Assembly (NCBI GenBank): GCA_017556745.1 | Contig: JAFYMF010000020.1 | Coordinates: forward strand, 1 to 36,954 | Length of the DNA stretch: 36,954 bases | Direction: 5' to 3' | Source: Clostridia bacterium | GTDB lineage: Bacteria; Bacillota; Clostridia; Oscillospirales; CAG-272 | Shown: piece after piece, positions 7,050-15,535 of the stretch | How positions within the stretch are numbered: position 1 is the stretch's first letter | Layout: the number at the start of each line of letters is the position of its first letter | The notes under the pieces: model-generated | The model's input: the letters and a program-made list of their open reading frames with translations, nothing else | Told to the model about the DNA's origin: nothing | The model's database searches: none | Translations under genes and position numbers: made by a program

Positions 7050-7787
7050 ATGTCTATTGTTGTAAGTGAATATAGTATACATATGGATATTTCTTCCCCT
7101 TTAACCGCGGCGGTAGCCTCTGATCTACACGATACGCCCATATGTAAGGAAGCGGTATCTGTTTTGACTAAACTTTCTCCCGATATGGTGTTGATCCCCG
7201 GAGACCTGTTTGAAGAGTTTGAAAAAGAGAAAAATGCACTGTCTTTCCTTACCGATGTTACGAAAATCACGGATGTATACTACTCGTTAGGTAATCATGA
7301 CAGGGTTAATGAAAAAGCAATAGAGTGTATAAAGAACAGCGGTGTTGTTGTTCTTGATGACGATTACATCATCAGAGATGAAATATGTATCTGTGGACTT
7401 ACCTCCGGAATTACATCGGGACGGCATCATACCGAAAGGACACCCCCGCCAAATCTTGATAAGCTTAGTGAATTTACTGCAATCAACAGACCGAAGATAT
7501 TACTTTCGCACCACCCGGAATACTATAAAAAGTTTATAAGAAAGAAAAATATTGATCTTACAGTTTCAGGTCATGCCCATGGTGGACAGTGGAGGATATT
7601 CGGACGAGGTATTTATGCTCCGGGTCAAGGATTATTTCCTAAATATACCTCAGGTGTTCATGAAGGTCGTTTGGTGGTAAGCCGTGGCCTTGGTAACCTG
7701 ACACGAATACCGAGGATATTCAATCCTCCGGAGATAGTATTTCTAAACCTTATTCCTAAAAAACAGAATGGAGAAATAAAGATATAA
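7050..7787 (+). CDS. Metallophosphoesterase (calcineurin-like, YkuE/LpxH-like)
   Basis: This 245-residue protein has the full set of calcineurin-like metal motifs: SDLHD with Asp25 and His27, PGDLF with Asp52, GNHD at residues 81-84, a HHPEY His, and SGHAHGGQ near the C-terminus. No signal peptide is visible, so it is probably cytoplasmic or membrane-associated. The YkuE-like group acts on lipid or nucleotide phosphoesters; the substrate is not shown here. AAAGGTGGGG precedes the ATG. Its TAA is followed directly by the ATG of the ABC ATPase gene with no spacer, so the two are coupled. Confidence 0.9.
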   Translation: MSIVVSEYSIHMDISSPLTAAVASDLHDTPICKEAVSVLTKLSPDMVLIPGDLFEEFEKEKNALSFLTDVTKITDVYYSLGNHDRVNEKAIECIKNSGVVVLDDDYIIRDEICICGLTSGITSGRHHTERTPPPNLDKLSEFTAINRPKILLSHHPEYYKKFIRKKNIDLTVSGHAHGGQWRIFGRGIYAPGQGLFPKYTSGVHEGRLVVSRGLGNLTRIPRIFNPPEIVFLNLIPKKQNGEIKI

Positions 7788-8564
7788 ATGAAAGAGGTTC
7801 TCAGGATAGAGGGACTGAAAAAAACTTTTCGTCTCTCTTCAAAACAACAGAAAATAGAACATACAAAACAGCGTAAAAAGATAGCGGTAAATGATATTTC
7901 TTTTGCTGCATATGAAGGTGAGATATTCGGTCTCCTTGGGCCTAACGGGGCAGGAAAGACAACGACTTTGCGTATGATATCAACCCTTATCAGACCGGAC
8001 AAAGGTGATATAATTGTCGCAGGCACATCTGCCGTAAAAGAACCCTGGGACGTAAGAGCAAAAATAGGTTTTCTTACAAGTGAGCTTAAACTTGAGGATT
8101 TCTTTACCCCGAACTATATGTACGATTTCTTTTCAGCACTTCATGGTGTAGATGAGAAAACACGAGACAAGAGAAAGAAACATTTGTTTGAAAAATTTGG
8201 AATAGATAAATTTGCCGAGGTGAAGATATCCAATCTTTCTACTGGTATGAAACAGAAGCTATCCCTTGTTGTGTCTATAGTTCATGACCCTTCTATAATC
8301 ATCTTTGATGAACCTACCAATGGTCTTGACGTAATTACCGCAAGAGCAGTGACCGATTTCCTGCTTGAACTGCGGGCGGCAGGTAAAACCGTTGTAGTAT
8401 CTACTCATATTTTCAGCTTGGTAGAAAAAATATGTGACAGAGTTGGTATTATAATTAACGGAAAGATGGTTTGCTGTGGAAAAACCGAGGAGATAAGCAA
8501 TGGTATATCTCTTGAAGACAGATTTTTTGAAATATACAGAGAAACGGTAGGTGACGCACAGTGA
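7788..8564 (+). CDS. ABC transporter ATP-binding protein (NatA-like)
   Basis: The 258-residue ATPase has Walker A GPNGAGKTT at residues 51-59, the ABC signature LSTGMKQK, Walker B IIIFDEPTNGLD, and a switch His in VVSTHIFSL. A Lys/Gln-rich stretch at residues 19-31 is inserted before the core strand, slightly unlike typical NatA. With the next gene it forms a two-component exporter of the Na+/drug (NatAB) or antibiotic-resistance type. It starts immediately after the phosphoesterase stop, and its own TGA overlaps the permease start as GTGA. Confidence 0.94.
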   Translation: MKEVLRIEGLKKTFRLSSKQQKIEHTKQRKKIAVNDISFAAYEGEIFGLLGPNGAGKTTTLRMISTLIRPDKGDIIVAGTSAVKEPWDVRAKIGFLTSELKLEDFFTPNYMYDFFSALHGVDEKTRDKRKKHLFEKFGIDKFAEVKISNLSTGMKQKLSLVVSIVHDPSIIIFDEPTNGLDVITARAVTDFLLELRAAGKTVVVSTHIFSLVEKICDRVGIIINGKMVCCGKTEEISNGISLEDRFFEIYRETVGDAQ

Positions 8565-9730
8565 GAAGCAATGTTTTTACTATAATGCGTAAAGAACTTG
8601 CACGTTTTTTCAAAGATCCGCGATTGGTTATTACAACGCTCCTTTTGCCGGGACTTATGATTTACGCTGTATACTCATTTATGGGTGATGGTTTATCCAC
8701 TCAGTTCTCAACTCCCGATGAATATGTATACAGAGTTGAGGCAGTGAATCTTTCAAATCATATAAAAGAATATTTTAAGCTTATAGATTATGTTGACATA
8801 AATGAGGTCTCATCATACGATGAAGGTAAAGAAAAGCTCGATAACGGCGATATTGATCTGCTTGTGGTATTTCCGGAGAAATTCGATGAGCTGATAAGTG
8901 TATATTCCTCGGGAAAAGCTCCTAATGTGGAGTTGTACTATAATTCTTCTCAGATTGCATCTGCCGAGGCACAGGTCAATATGACAAACATTCTGAATGC
9001 CTTTGAGAGTGCCATATCAAACCGATTTGATATAAACAATTCAGATAAAGAGTACGATCTTGCAACAGAAAAAGACACTACGTCTCAGATTTTTGCTACC
9101 ATGCTGCCAATGTTGCTTATGGTATTTCTTTTCAGCGGATGTATGTCTGTTGCCCCCGAGTCCATTGCGGGTGAAAAAGAAAGAGGAACTATTGCTACAT
9201 TGCTTGTGACTCCCGTTAAAAGAAGCGAGCTTGCTATCGGTAAAATACTCAGCATAAGCTTTATAGCACTTCTGTCCGGTATTTCCAGCTTTCTCGGCAC
9301 AATGAGCTCGCTACCTAAGCTGATGGGACTTTCTGATGGTGGAATGGATGCTTCCGTTTACGGTGTATCAGACTATGCGTTGCTTCTTTCGGTGATACTT
9401 TCTACCATACTTGTTATTGTTTCGGTAATATCTATTATTTCTGCTTTCTCAAAGACTGTAAAAGAAGCAAACACTGCGGTACTTCCTCTTATGATCATTG
9501 TTATGCTTATCGGTGTTACCACAATGTTTGGTCAGGGGGCGCCCTCCGAGGCCGTTTGGTATCTTGTACCGATGTATAACAGTGTTCAATGTATGAATGC
9601 CATATTCGCATTCTCCCATTCTACTGTGAACATAATAACAACACTTTGCGTAAATGTTTCAATTTCTATCGTTTTGCTGATCGTTCTTGCAAAGATGTTC
9701 AGTAGCGAAAAGATAATGTTCTCAAAATAA
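8561..9730 (+). CDS. ABC transporter permease (NatB/ABC-2 type)
   Basis: The 389-residue membrane protein has one N-terminal helix (around residues 22-42), a large extracytoplasmic domain of about 150 residues, then five or six helices. This is the ABC-2/NatB arrangement. The segment ESIAGEKERGTIATLLVTPVKRSE, with the E-R-G-T coupling motif, contacts the ATPase. The GTG start at 8561 overlaps the upstream stop by four bases. The substrate is unknown; Na+ extrusion, peptide export and drug export are all possible for this family. Confidence 0.92.
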   Translation: MRSNVFTIMRKELARFFKDPRLVITTLLLPGLMIYAVYSFMGDGLSTQFSTPDEYVYRVEAVNLSNHIKEYFKLIDYVDINEVSSYDEGKEKLDNGDIDLLVVFPEKFDELISVYSSGKAPNVELYYNSSQIASAEAQVNMTNILNAFESAISNRFDINNSDKEYDLATEKDTTSQIFATMLPMLLMVFLFSGCMSVAPESIAGEKERGTIATLLVTPVKRSELAIGKILSISFIALLSGISSFLGTMSSLPKLMGLSDGGMDASVYGVSDYALLLSVILSTILVIVSVISIISAFSKTVKEANTAVLPLMIIVMLIGVTTMFGQGAPSEAVWYLVPMYNSVQCMNAIFAFSHSTVNIITTLCVNVSISIVLLIVLAKMFSSEKIMFSK

Positions 9731-9745
9731 ATTACGGAGATCAAC

Positions 9746-11341
9746 GTGATAGAGATACTTTGTACTCTGCCGATAGAAAGAGCAGAGGAACTTAAATTTT
9801 TCACCGATCCGTCTCTCTTTCCGACGATTGTCTCGGAACTGCTTGGGCGAGGCATAAAGGAAGAGGAGATAATAAGGCTGTCTCGGAAGCAACTTGATAC
9901 TTCTGACAGAAATGCACTTAAATATCGGGTTAGCTTTATTCTTTCCCTTGACTCAAGGACAGAGCTTTATCTCACCAGAAAATATAGTTTTGTTCGAGAG
10001 GCAACCGAGCTTGAATACAAAATAGAGAAAAGCAGGCTGGGTTATCGTCCTATAGTTGTGGGAAGCGGCCCTGCCGGACTTTTTGCGGCACTTATCTTGG
10101 CTGAGGCAGGAGCATGTCCGATCCTTTTTGAAAGAGGTGGCGACGTTGACGCGAGAAGAGATGCAGTTAAACGGTTTATGGATAACGGTGAACTTGATGC
10201 AGAATGTAACGTGCAGTTCGGAGAGGGCGGAGCAGGTACATTCTCAGATGGAAAATTAAAACCCGGAAAACTTGATTCGATAAAATATAAGATACTCTCG
10301 GAGTTTGTAGCTGCAGGTGCCCCGGAGGAGATACTCTACAGAGGTGATGCTCACATCGGCACCGATAATCTTTGCACAGTAGTAAAAAATATAAGAGAAA
10401 AAATAATCTCCCTTGGAGGAGAGGTTCATTTTAACTGTCCTGTTACTGATATAATTCTTGATGGTAGAAGTGTTGCTGCGGTTACAGCGGGCGGAAAAGA
10501 CTATCATGCGTGTGGTGTTATACTTGCAACAGGTCATAGTGCCAGAGATGTATTTTATCTTCTTAGAGACAAGGGAGCATCTCTTGAAGCTAAGAGCTTC
10601 GGAATCGGAGTAAGAGCTGAGCATCGTCAAAATCACATTGACAAGATAATGTACGGTAAATATGCCGGAAGAAAGGAACTGGGTGCAGCATCATATCACC
10701 TTGTTACTCATCTGAAGAGCGGCAGAAGTGTATATAGCTTCTGTATGTGTCCCGGGGGAACGGTAGTCGCTGCAACTTCTGATTTTGAAGGTGTTGTTAC
10801 AAACGGTATGAGCGCCTTTGCCAGGGATGGGGAAAATGCGAATGCGGCACTTCTTGTGTCGGTAGATTCACGTGATTTTGGAAGTGATGATCCACTCGCA
10901 GGCATTGAACTGCAAAAAACTCTTGAGAAACGAGCTTTTTTAGCAGGAGGTGGCAAACACATTGCGGTAGCGCAGAGGATGGAGGATCTTATGAATGGGA
11001 TTCCATCTGTCGATTTCGGAGAAGTATGCCCAAGCTATGGACGTGGATGCCGTCCCGGAGATATATCGGATGCGTTGCCGGAATCTATAGTTTCATCTTT
11101 GAAAGAAGCAATACGTGATTTTGATGAATGGATGCCTGGGTATTATTATCCCGATGCAGTGCTTACAAGCAGCGAGACACGTTCTACATCCCCTGTAAGA
11201 GTTTTGAGGGGTGAGAACTATGAGGCAGTGGGTATTCATGGGCTGTATCCGTCCGGAGAGGGTGCCGGATATGCCGGAGGTATTCTTTCTGCCGCATGCG
11301 ATGGTATCAGATGTGCTGAGGCATTACTCAGAAAAGAATAA
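9746..11341 (+). CDS. FAD-dependent oxidoreductase (COG2509-type)
   Basis: The 531-residue protein has an N-terminal domain of about 95 residues resembling the leader domain of COG2509 proteins. A dinucleotide-binding motif VVGSGPAGLFAA follows (Gly106, Gly108, Gly111), ending at FERGG about 20 residues later. VQFGEGGAGTFSDGKL and a C-terminal GLYPSGEGAGYAGGI segment close the FAD site. This is an uncharacterised flavoprotein dehydrogenase family. The start is GTG at 9746, 15 bases after the permease stop. It is the last gene of the operon, and a 12-bp terminator follows. Confidence 0.9.
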   Translation: MIEILCTLPIERAEELKFFTDPSLFPTIVSELLGRGIKEEEIIRLSRKQLDTSDRNALKYRVSFILSLDSRTELYLTRKYSFVREATELEYKIEKSRLGYRPIVVGSGPAGLFAALILAEAGACPILFERGGDVDARRDAVKRFMDNGELDAECNVQFGEGGAGTFSDGKLKPGKLDSIKYKILSEFVAAGAPEEILYRGDAHIGTDNLCTVVKNIREKIISLGGEVHFNCPVTDIILDGRSVAAVTAGGKDYHACGVILATGHSARDVFYLLRDKGASLEAKSFGIGVRAEHRQNHIDKIMYGKYAGRKELGAASYHLVTHLKSGRSVYSFCMCPGGTVVAATSDFEGVVTNGMSAFARDGENANAALLVSVDSRDFGSDDPLAGIELQKTLEKRAFLAGGGKHIAVAQRMEDLMNGIPSVDFGEVCPSYGRGCRPGDISDALPESIVSSLKEAIRDFDEWMPGYYYPDAVLTSSETRSTSPVRVLRGENYEAVGIHGLYPSGEGAGYAGGILSAACDGIRCAEALLRKE

Positions 11342-11351
11342 ATGCAAAAAA

Positions 11352-11400
11352 TATCCTGCAGAAGTGATAGCACAAAGTCGTTCTGTAGGATAATTTTTTT
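11352..11400 (+). terminator. Rho-independent terminator after the oxidoreductase gene
   Basis: TATCCTGCAGAA (11352-11363) pairs with TTCTGTAGGATA (11381-11392) around a 17-base loop, followed by ATTTTTTTG. Confidence 0.85.
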
Positions 11401-11420
11401 GATTTTTTTTAATTTTCCTA

Positions 11421-11452
11421 TTGACTTTACGGTGAGTTTGTGGTATTATAAT
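11421..11452 (+). promoter_or_regulatory. Promoter of the tRNA cluster
   Basis: TTGACT at 11421-11426 is followed after 17 bases by TATTAT (11444-11449), which runs into an overlapping TATAAT (11447-11452). TGG precedes the first -10 choice. The first tRNA begins at 11467. Confidence 0.8.
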
Positions 11453-11466
11453 CGAGTACCAAATAT

Positions 11467-11540
<74 letters not shown>

Positions 11541-11547
11541 TTTTTTT

Positions 11548-11624
11548 GTACCTGTAGCTCAGCTGGATAGAGCAACTGCCTTCTAAGCAGTAGGTCGGGG
11601 GTTCGAGTCCCTCCAGGTACGCCA
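11548..11624 (+). tRNA. tRNA-Arg (anticodon UCU)
   Basis: A complete cloverleaf of 77 bases includes an encoded CCA. The acceptor arm pairs GTACCTG with CAGGTAC, and the anticodon loop is CTTCTAA with TCT at 11582-11584. It lies 7 bases (a T-run) after tRNA-Gly. Confidence 0.97.
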
Positions 11625-11627
11625 TAT

Positions 11628-11705
11628 GGTGGGTATAGCTCAGTTGGTTAGAGCGCCAGGTTGTGGCCCTGGAGGCCGACGGTTCGAATCCGTTTACTCA
11701 CCCCA
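11628..11705 (+). tRNA. tRNA-His (anticodon GUG)
   Basis: A complete cloverleaf includes an encoded CCA. The acceptor arm pairs GTGGGTA with TACTCAC, and the extra 5' G at 11628 faces C73, the identity feature of tRNA-His. The anticodon loop TTGTGGC has GTG at 11663-11665. Confidence 0.97.
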
Positions 11706-11708
11706 TAG

Positions 11709-11740
11709 AAGACCTCATCGTTTTGGATGAGGTTTTTTTT
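11709..11740 (+). terminator. Terminator of the tRNA cluster
   Basis: GACCTCATC pairs with GATGAGGT(T) around GTTTTG, followed by a run of nine T. Confidence 0.92.
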
Positions 11741-11770
11741 TGCAGTTTAAAATTCTGAAAAATAAAACAG

Positions 11771-11799
11771 TTGACTATTTCGGGAATACTCTGTACAAT
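11771..11799 (+). promoter_or_regulatory. Promoter of the lyase array (copy 1)
   Basis: TTGACT at 11771-11776 and TACAAT at 11794-11799 are separated by 17 bases and lie 46 bases before the start of the first array gene. Confidence 0.8.
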
Positions 11800-11844
11800 A
11801 TTACTGTGTTATATCATAGAAAATGGTAAATGAAAGGATGATCG

Positions 11845-13596
11845 ATGCCTATGAAAAAACTTTTTTTTGCGTTCGTTCTTCTGCTTACTGCGATATGTGT
11901 TATTTCCTGCAGTGCCACTGCAGATGACGGTGATAAGACAGAAGACATAAATCCCGACAGTATTCAAGTGGAGTCTGTTCTCGGACTTAACGAGCAGATA
12001 TATCTGACTCTGACTAAGGGGGAGTACGTTATCTCTTACAAGGAGTCAGATGCAGAGGAATATGCTCTTCTTGATAAAGAGCTTATGATCGAGAACGGTG
12101 AGAAGCTTGACTGCTACATTCTCGGTCTTGCCAAGGGAATTTATGACGTAAAGATAGAACAGGGCGAGGGTGAAAACTATGCGTGCAAGGTTCTCCCCGA
12201 TATTGACGTAGAGAAGCAGGATCGATCCGGTTATGCCCATTTCGGAAGGGAAGATGGGATCGGCGGCTATAACAACGATGGTACTGTAAAAGATGGCGCA
12301 AAGATTATTTATGTATCAAATGAAACCAAAAATACAGTAACTCTTGATATAAACGGTACAACGTATACCGGACTTGTAGCGATACTTCAGGCAAACCGGC
12401 ACATGGAAGATCCCCTTATCATCCGTGTACTTGATAAGATAACTACTAACCAATGGGTAGCAACGTCGGTATCTCCGGGTTTATCTGACTATTCTTCGGT
12501 TCCGGATGGATATTATGAAAGTATATTCTCAGATCAGTACGGAGAGAACCTTGCAGGTCTTCCGGTGTGGATTGATATCGGAGAGCTTGATACACGTTAT
12601 AAGTATGCAACTTCCGCTGACGGTATTGTTTTTGCCGATGCGGTCCCTCTTTCTCCGTTAATGGACGGTAATTCTGTTACCGGTTGTATGATGAATATGC
12701 TTGAGGTTATAAACGGGAAGGACATAACCATTGAGGGTGTAGGTACTAAGGCCGAATTATTCCAGTTCGGTATTGCTTTTGAGTACTGCAGTTCAATAGA
12801 AATAAAAAACCTTATCTTCAGTAAATACCCGGTTGATGGTTTGAGCATTAAAGCAGCTGACGAGGTTGCTGATCATGGATGGGTTTGGATACATAATAAT
12901 ACCTTTAACGCAGGTTATAGTAGCTTTTGGTATAGAATTAACGACAGTGACTATAAAGGGGAATATAACAGCGGAGGTTACGGAGACGCAGACGGAGACG
13001 AAAGTATCGACCTGAGGGACGTAAGAAACTTTACTTTTTCGTATAACAAGTTTTTCAAAACGGGAAAAACTATAATACTCGGCGGTTGGGAATATGACGT
13101 GTGTATGAATATGACATTCCATCATAACTTCTACCTTTTAGCTGATCAGAGATTGCCGCTGAGCAGAAATTCAAATATACACAATTACAACAACTATTTT
13201 GCGGATTGTAAGAGGGGACTTAGCCCGAGAACCTCCACTTATGTGTTCAGTGAGGCAAATTATTTTGACGGCGTGGGTGAAGCCTATTACTTTTCTTCAT
13301 CCGAGACACAGGGTGCGATAAAATCCTTTGGTGATATGTACCGTAACACCTATGCTCAAGATGTGGTAACCAAGGTAACCGAGCGTGATGCTATTGTTGA
13401 AAATACATGTAAGGCCGACTGGGTAACAGACCATTCCAAATTCGATACCGACCCTGCTTTGTTTTACTACGATGTGGAAAATAAGTGCTCTGACGTTGAG
13501 CTTATGCATGAAGCAAAGGATGTGCCGAGCTTTGTTCCAAAGTATGCAGGCGCAGGAATACTTACGAGAATGGAGTTTCCGTCATCTGAAGAATAA
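11845..13596 (+). CDS. Pectate lyase-like (PL1 family) lipoprotein, array copy 1
   Basis: The 583-residue protein has a lipoprotein signal (lipobox VISC, Cys22), an Asp/Glu-rich linker and a fibronectin/Ig-like domain at about 35-120. The conserved DRSGYAHF junction precedes a PL1 right-handed beta-helix. PL1 active-site spacing is exact: Lys408, Arg436 and Arg441 (spaced 28 and 5) match Lys190, Arg218 and Arg223 of Dickeya PelC. Asp385 and Asp389 fit PelC calcium ligands Glu166 and Asp170; His350 sits where PelC Asp131 should be. The loop at 381-392 has Asp at positions 1, 3, 5, 9 and 12, like an EF-hand or dockerin repeat. It is predicted to be an active, surface-anchored polyuronate lyase, with the substrate inferred from the family only. 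GAAAGG lies 7 bases before the ATG, and its own terminator follows. Confidence 0.85.
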   Translation: MPMKKLFFAFVLLLTAICVISCSATADDGDKTEDINPDSIQVESVLGLNEQIYLTLTKGEYVISYKESDAEEYALLDKELMIENGEKLDCYILGLAKGIYDVKIEQGEGENYACKVLPDIDVEKQDRSGYAHFGREDGIGGYNNDGTVKDGAKIIYVSNETKNTVTLDINGTTYTGLVAILQANRHMEDPLIIRVLDKITTNQWVATSVSPGLSDYSSVPDGYYESIFSDQYGENLAGLPVWIDIGELDTRYKYATSADGIVFADAVPLSPLMDGNSVTGCMMNMLEVINGKDITIEGVGTKAELFQFGIAFEYCSSIEIKNLIFSKYPVDGLSIKAADEVADHGWVWIHNNTFNAGYSSFWYRINDSDYKGEYNSGGYGDADGDESIDLRDVRNFTFSYNKFFKTGKTIILGGWEYDVCMNMTFHHNFYLLADQRLPLSRNSNIHNYNNYFADCKRGLSPRTSTYVFSEANYFDGVGEAYYFSSSETQGAIKSFGDMYRNTYAQDVVTKVTERDAIVENTCKADWVTDHSKFDTDPALFYYDVENKCSDVELMHEAKDVPSFVPKYAGAGILTRMEFPSSEE

Positions 13597-13616
13597 AAGC
13601 AGTATAGACATAATTG

Positions 13617-13653
13617 AAAAAGGAGCTTACGTTTTTACGCGAAGCTCCTTTTT
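13617..13653 (+). terminator. Terminator after array copy 1
   Basis: AAAAAGGAGCTT (13617-13628) pairs with AAGCTCCTTTTT (13642-13653) around a 13-base loop. Related sequence recurs after copy 3 and in decayed form after copies 5 and 6. Confidence 0.92.
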
Positions 13654-13667
13654 ATGTAACCAAAGGG

Positions 13668-13696
13668 TTGATTTTTTTGTAACTATTTCGTATAAT
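13668..13696 (+). promoter_or_regulatory. Promoter of array copy 2
   Basis: TTGATT at 13668-13673 and TATAAT at 13691-13696 are separated by 17 bases. Together with the terminator just upstream, this shows that copy 2 starts its own transcript. Confidence 0.85.
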
Positions 13697-13743
13697 ATGT
13701 TAAGATATATTTTTGCTGATTATACAGTGGAAAGGAAAAAAAT

Positions 13744-15462
13744 ATGAAAAAAGTTTTGTTACTCTCAATCTTAGTACTGGCATTTCTCTTTACTGCAGCT
13801 TGCGGTGAGGCATCTGATAATATAGATGCTCCGGTTGACGGCAATGATGACACCACTGCTGTTGAGGCAGGAAACATAAATCCCGGTAAAATCCGCGTGA
13901 AAACTGTCGAGGGTCTTAACGAGCATATATATATGACTTTCTTTAAGCCTGAAAGTGACAATTATACTGTCTCCTATAGGTTGTCAGGAACAGATAAATT
14001 TACTGAAATCGATAAGGAACTTATAATTGAAGACGGAAATTCGCTTGAGTGCTATATTCTTGGTTTGGCTAAGGGACGGTATGACGTGAGAATAGAGTGC
14101 GGAGAGGGTGATAACTTTGCCCGTGCGACTATTGCAAGTATAGATGTTGAAAAACAGGACCGCTCGGGATATGCTTCTTTTAACAGGGAAGAGGGTATTG
14201 GCGGTTACAATAGTGACGGTACCGTTAAGGACGGTGCAAAAATTATTTATCTTACCAATGCGAATAAAAATACCGTAACTCTTGATATTGGCGGTACTAC
14301 CTACACAGGTATAGTCGAGATACTTAAAGCAAATAAAACAATGGCAGAGCCTCTTATTATACGTGTAATGGATAATATCACTACTAATCAGTGGACTCCC
14401 TCGGAAGAAAAAATCCGTCAGGTTGATTTTTCTGCTGCCGATGAAAGTTATTTTGCAGGACTTTTTTCCGATCAGTACGGTGATAATGTTGCAGGTCTTA
14501 CCGGCAGTGTTTCTTCAAAGAAGGAAGGAAAGCTTTATCAGTTTATCACTACTGCCGACGGCATAAAGATGACAGAGACAGTTGATGCGGAAATTGCGTC
14601 TGACGGCTGTGGTATGAATATGCTGGAAATATATGATGCCAGCAACATTACCATCGAGGGTATTGGTGAAAAAGCTGGTTTCTTCCAGTTTGGTGTTGCA
14701 TTCTATTATTCCGATTCAATCGAGATAAAGAATCTTACAATTGAGCAGTATCCTGTAAATGCACTTGGATTCTATGCACTTGATAAAGCAGACGTTCACG
14801 GTGGCTACTGGATCCATCACAATACCTTTACTATAGGAAACAATACCTGGGGTATCGGCAGTAGCCGTACAGGTGAAGAAACTATAGAGATGGTTGACGT
14901 AAACAGCATTACCGTTTCTTATAATAAGTTTGATCAGGTTGCTAAAGCCGCTACCCTTGGTGATGCTGATGGCGGTGCTTGCATAGATATTACCTTCCAT
15001 CACAACTATTATAACAGAGTAGAGCAGAGTGTGCCTTTCGTCAGAAACACCAATATGCACAGCTATAACAACTATTACGAGAGATGTTTCAGAGCTATCA
15101 GCCCGAGAACAAACTCATACGTTTTTGGAGAAGCAAACTATTTCCAGAATTGCAGCGGTGCTTACTATATCTCCGGCGGCGAGAGCTGGGGTACCATAAA
15201 GTCATTTAATGAAGTATACGTTGAGTCCGGCGGAACTGCTAAAATTTCGGTAGTATCTGACAGATCTGAATTTGTTGAAAATACTTGTATGCCTGACGGT
15301 AAGACCGATTACTCAAAGTTTGATACTGATGCTAAGCTGTTTTACTATGATGTATCAAACAAGAAGAGTGACGTAGAATTGATGCATGATGTTGAGGAGC
15401 TTGCCGATTTTGTGAAAGTTTATGCAGGTGCAGGTGTATCTGCAAGAATGATGTTTAAATAA
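13744..15462 (+). CDS. PL1-like lipoprotein lacking the catalytic arginine, array copy 2
   Basis: The 572-residue protein has the same architecture as its neighbours: lipobox TAAC with Cys20, fibronectin-like domain, DRSGYASF junction and PL1 beta-helix with HHNYYN and NTNMHSYNNYY. The PL1 catalytic arginine position is Ser429 (EQSVPFVR, where other copies read QRLPLSR or QRTPLSR); Lys401 and Arg434 are kept. The GGWEYD segment after the Lys is replaced by GDADGG. The acidic calcium positions are Glu378 and Glu382, and the EF-hand-like Asp loop is absent. It is probably a non-catalytic relative, perhaps a glycan-binding protein, although an altered mechanism is possible. GGAAAGG precedes the ATG. 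No terminator follows, so copy 3 is likely read through from here. Confidence 0.83.
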   Translation: MKKVLLLSILVLAFLFTAACGEASDNIDAPVDGNDDTTAVEAGNINPGKIRVKTVEGLNEHIYMTFFKPESDNYTVSYRLSGTDKFTEIDKELIIEDGNSLECYILGLAKGRYDVRIECGEGDNFARATIASIDVEKQDRSGYASFNREEGIGGYNSDGTVKDGAKIIYLTNANKNTVTLDIGGTTYTGIVEILKANKTMAEPLIIRVMDNITTNQWTPSEEKIRQVDFSAADESYFAGLFSDQYGDNVAGLTGSVSSKKEGKLYQFITTADGIKMTETVDAEIASDGCGMNMLEIYDASNITIEGIGEKAGFFQFGVAFYYSDSIEIKNLTIEQYPVNALGFYALDKADVHGGYWIHHNTFTIGNNTWGIGSSRTGEETIEMVDVNSITVSYNKFDQVAKAATLGDADGGACIDITFHHNYYNRVEQSVPFVRNTNMHSYNNYYERCFRAISPRTNSYVFGEANYFQNCSGAYYISGGESWGTIKSFNEVYVESGGTAKISVVSDRSEFVENTCMPDGKTDYSKFDTDAKLFYYDVSNKKSDVELMHDVEELADFVKVYAGAGVSARMMFK

Positions 15463-15535
15463 AATCCCCCTGTGTTTTAACAATATTTGAGTAAGATTTA
15501 CTATTACCGGTTTCGAGAGGCATATTATTATACTT

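Noticed and set aside
12985..13020. True dockerin domain in the lyase proteins (cellulosome component)
   Set aside because: Dockerins have two such repeats, usually at a protein terminus. Here a single loop sits inside the beta-helix and the proteins are lipid-anchored, so it is reported as an embedded calcium-loop-like motif only.
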